From Lacticaseibacillus suilingensis (GTDB taxonomy: Bacteria > Bacillota > Bacilli > Lactobacillales > Lactobacillaceae), in the NCBI RefSeq assembly GCF_016861845.1, contig NZ_BOLV01000010.1:52534-116533 (forward strand): DNA of 64,000 nucleotides. Direction: 5' to 3'. The notes beneath the pieces were generated by a model. It saw nothing but the letters and a program-made list of their open reading frames with translations. It was not told the DNA's origin and did no database searches. The first letter of the stretch is position 1. Each line of letters opens with the position of its first letter. Position numbers and translations under genes: made by a program. Below are positions 63,897-64,000 of the stretch, in pieces.

Positions 63897-64000
63897 TATA
63901 AAGTTGTCGCAAGCGACACAGTGGTCCTTTGAAAACTGAACAAAGTTTCGTAAATGTGATAGGGCTTTTCGATGTAAATCGAAGAGAATTAAACATGAGC
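63897..64000 (+). other. rRNA operon leader (16S gene begins beyond the window)
   Basis: TCCTTTGAAAACTGAAC (63925-63941) is the boxA-like antitermination/leader sequence typical of lactobacillar rrn operons. The 16S gene itself must start just to the right. Confidence 0.8.

Overview
The window looks like a chromosomal segment of a high-GC lactobacillus, most like the Lacticaseibacillus (L. casei) group. This rests on gene content (Xfp phosphoketolase, H2O-forming NADH oxidase, lactate oxidase, GlpO-type glycerophosphate oxidase, L-Lys-type MurE), frequent TTG/GTG starts, cre boxes, strong Gram-positive terminators and the leader of an rRNA operon at the right edge. The order rsmG-noc-parA-parB-DUF951-ychF-DUF1129-guaB is typical of the origin-proximal region in this group. 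The species cannot be fixed from the sequence alone.

Layout. 1-4.8 kb: a frameshifted purine permease, then an ABC-2 exporter (permease-ATPase-permease). 4.8-13 kb: a GNAT, a repeat-rich gap, rarA, ackA, a GH1 phospho-beta-glucosidase broken by an amber codon, and xfp. Xfp and AckA together turn sugar phosphates into acetate and ATP. 13-21 kb: a possible baeRF-like protein, the glycerol operon glpK-glpO-glpF (split by a palindromic repeat and headed by a cre box), and two tandem gamma-glutamyl hydrolase paralogues. 20.7-24.4 kb: a sigma factor overlapping a PH-domain membrane protein, then a KxYKxGKxW/LPXTG surface protein sitting between two ~92-bp direct repeats. 24.6-29 kb: a cre-controlled PTS EIIC with an RpiR regulator and a large FAD protein. 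29-35 kb: oxygen-linked redox genes (nox, lactate oxidase, flavodoxin, PNPOx-like), several small Lactobacillales proteins, and a gene whose promoter carries an SOS box. 35-43 kb: gatD, then the chromosome-partition block and guaB. 43-49.5 kb: a VanRS-like two-component system with a D,D-carboxypeptidase, a GreA paralogue, murE, and an aldo/keto-reductase-like protein lacking the catalytic tetrad. 50-54 kb: a Zur-box-controlled zinc ABC pair without a binding protein, an LCP protein and a secreted 3D-domain protein. 54-64 kb: DeoR regulator, glycosyltransferase, DUF975 protein, a second ABC exporter, signal peptidase I, an ADP-ribosylglycohydrolase-like protein with altered metal motifs, an ABC-F ATPase, a methyltransferase, and the tandem promoters of an rRNA operon.

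The most unusual signal lies between genes. A family of ~76-78 bp palindromes recurs at least six times (5457-5532, 5609-5686, 5736-5857, 17139-17214, 49818-49895, 60018-60142) with one fixed plan: outer arm, 3x3 internal loop, 9-bp stem, 3x3 loop, 6-bp stem, 7-nt loop. The stem sequences differ between copies but stay complementary, while the internal-loop bases are largely conserved. Larger multi-arm palindromes (42883-43116, 49617-49771, 31251-31405) and a MITE-like element (34808-34969) fill other gaps. No CRISPR array, tRNA or intact insertion sequence was seen.
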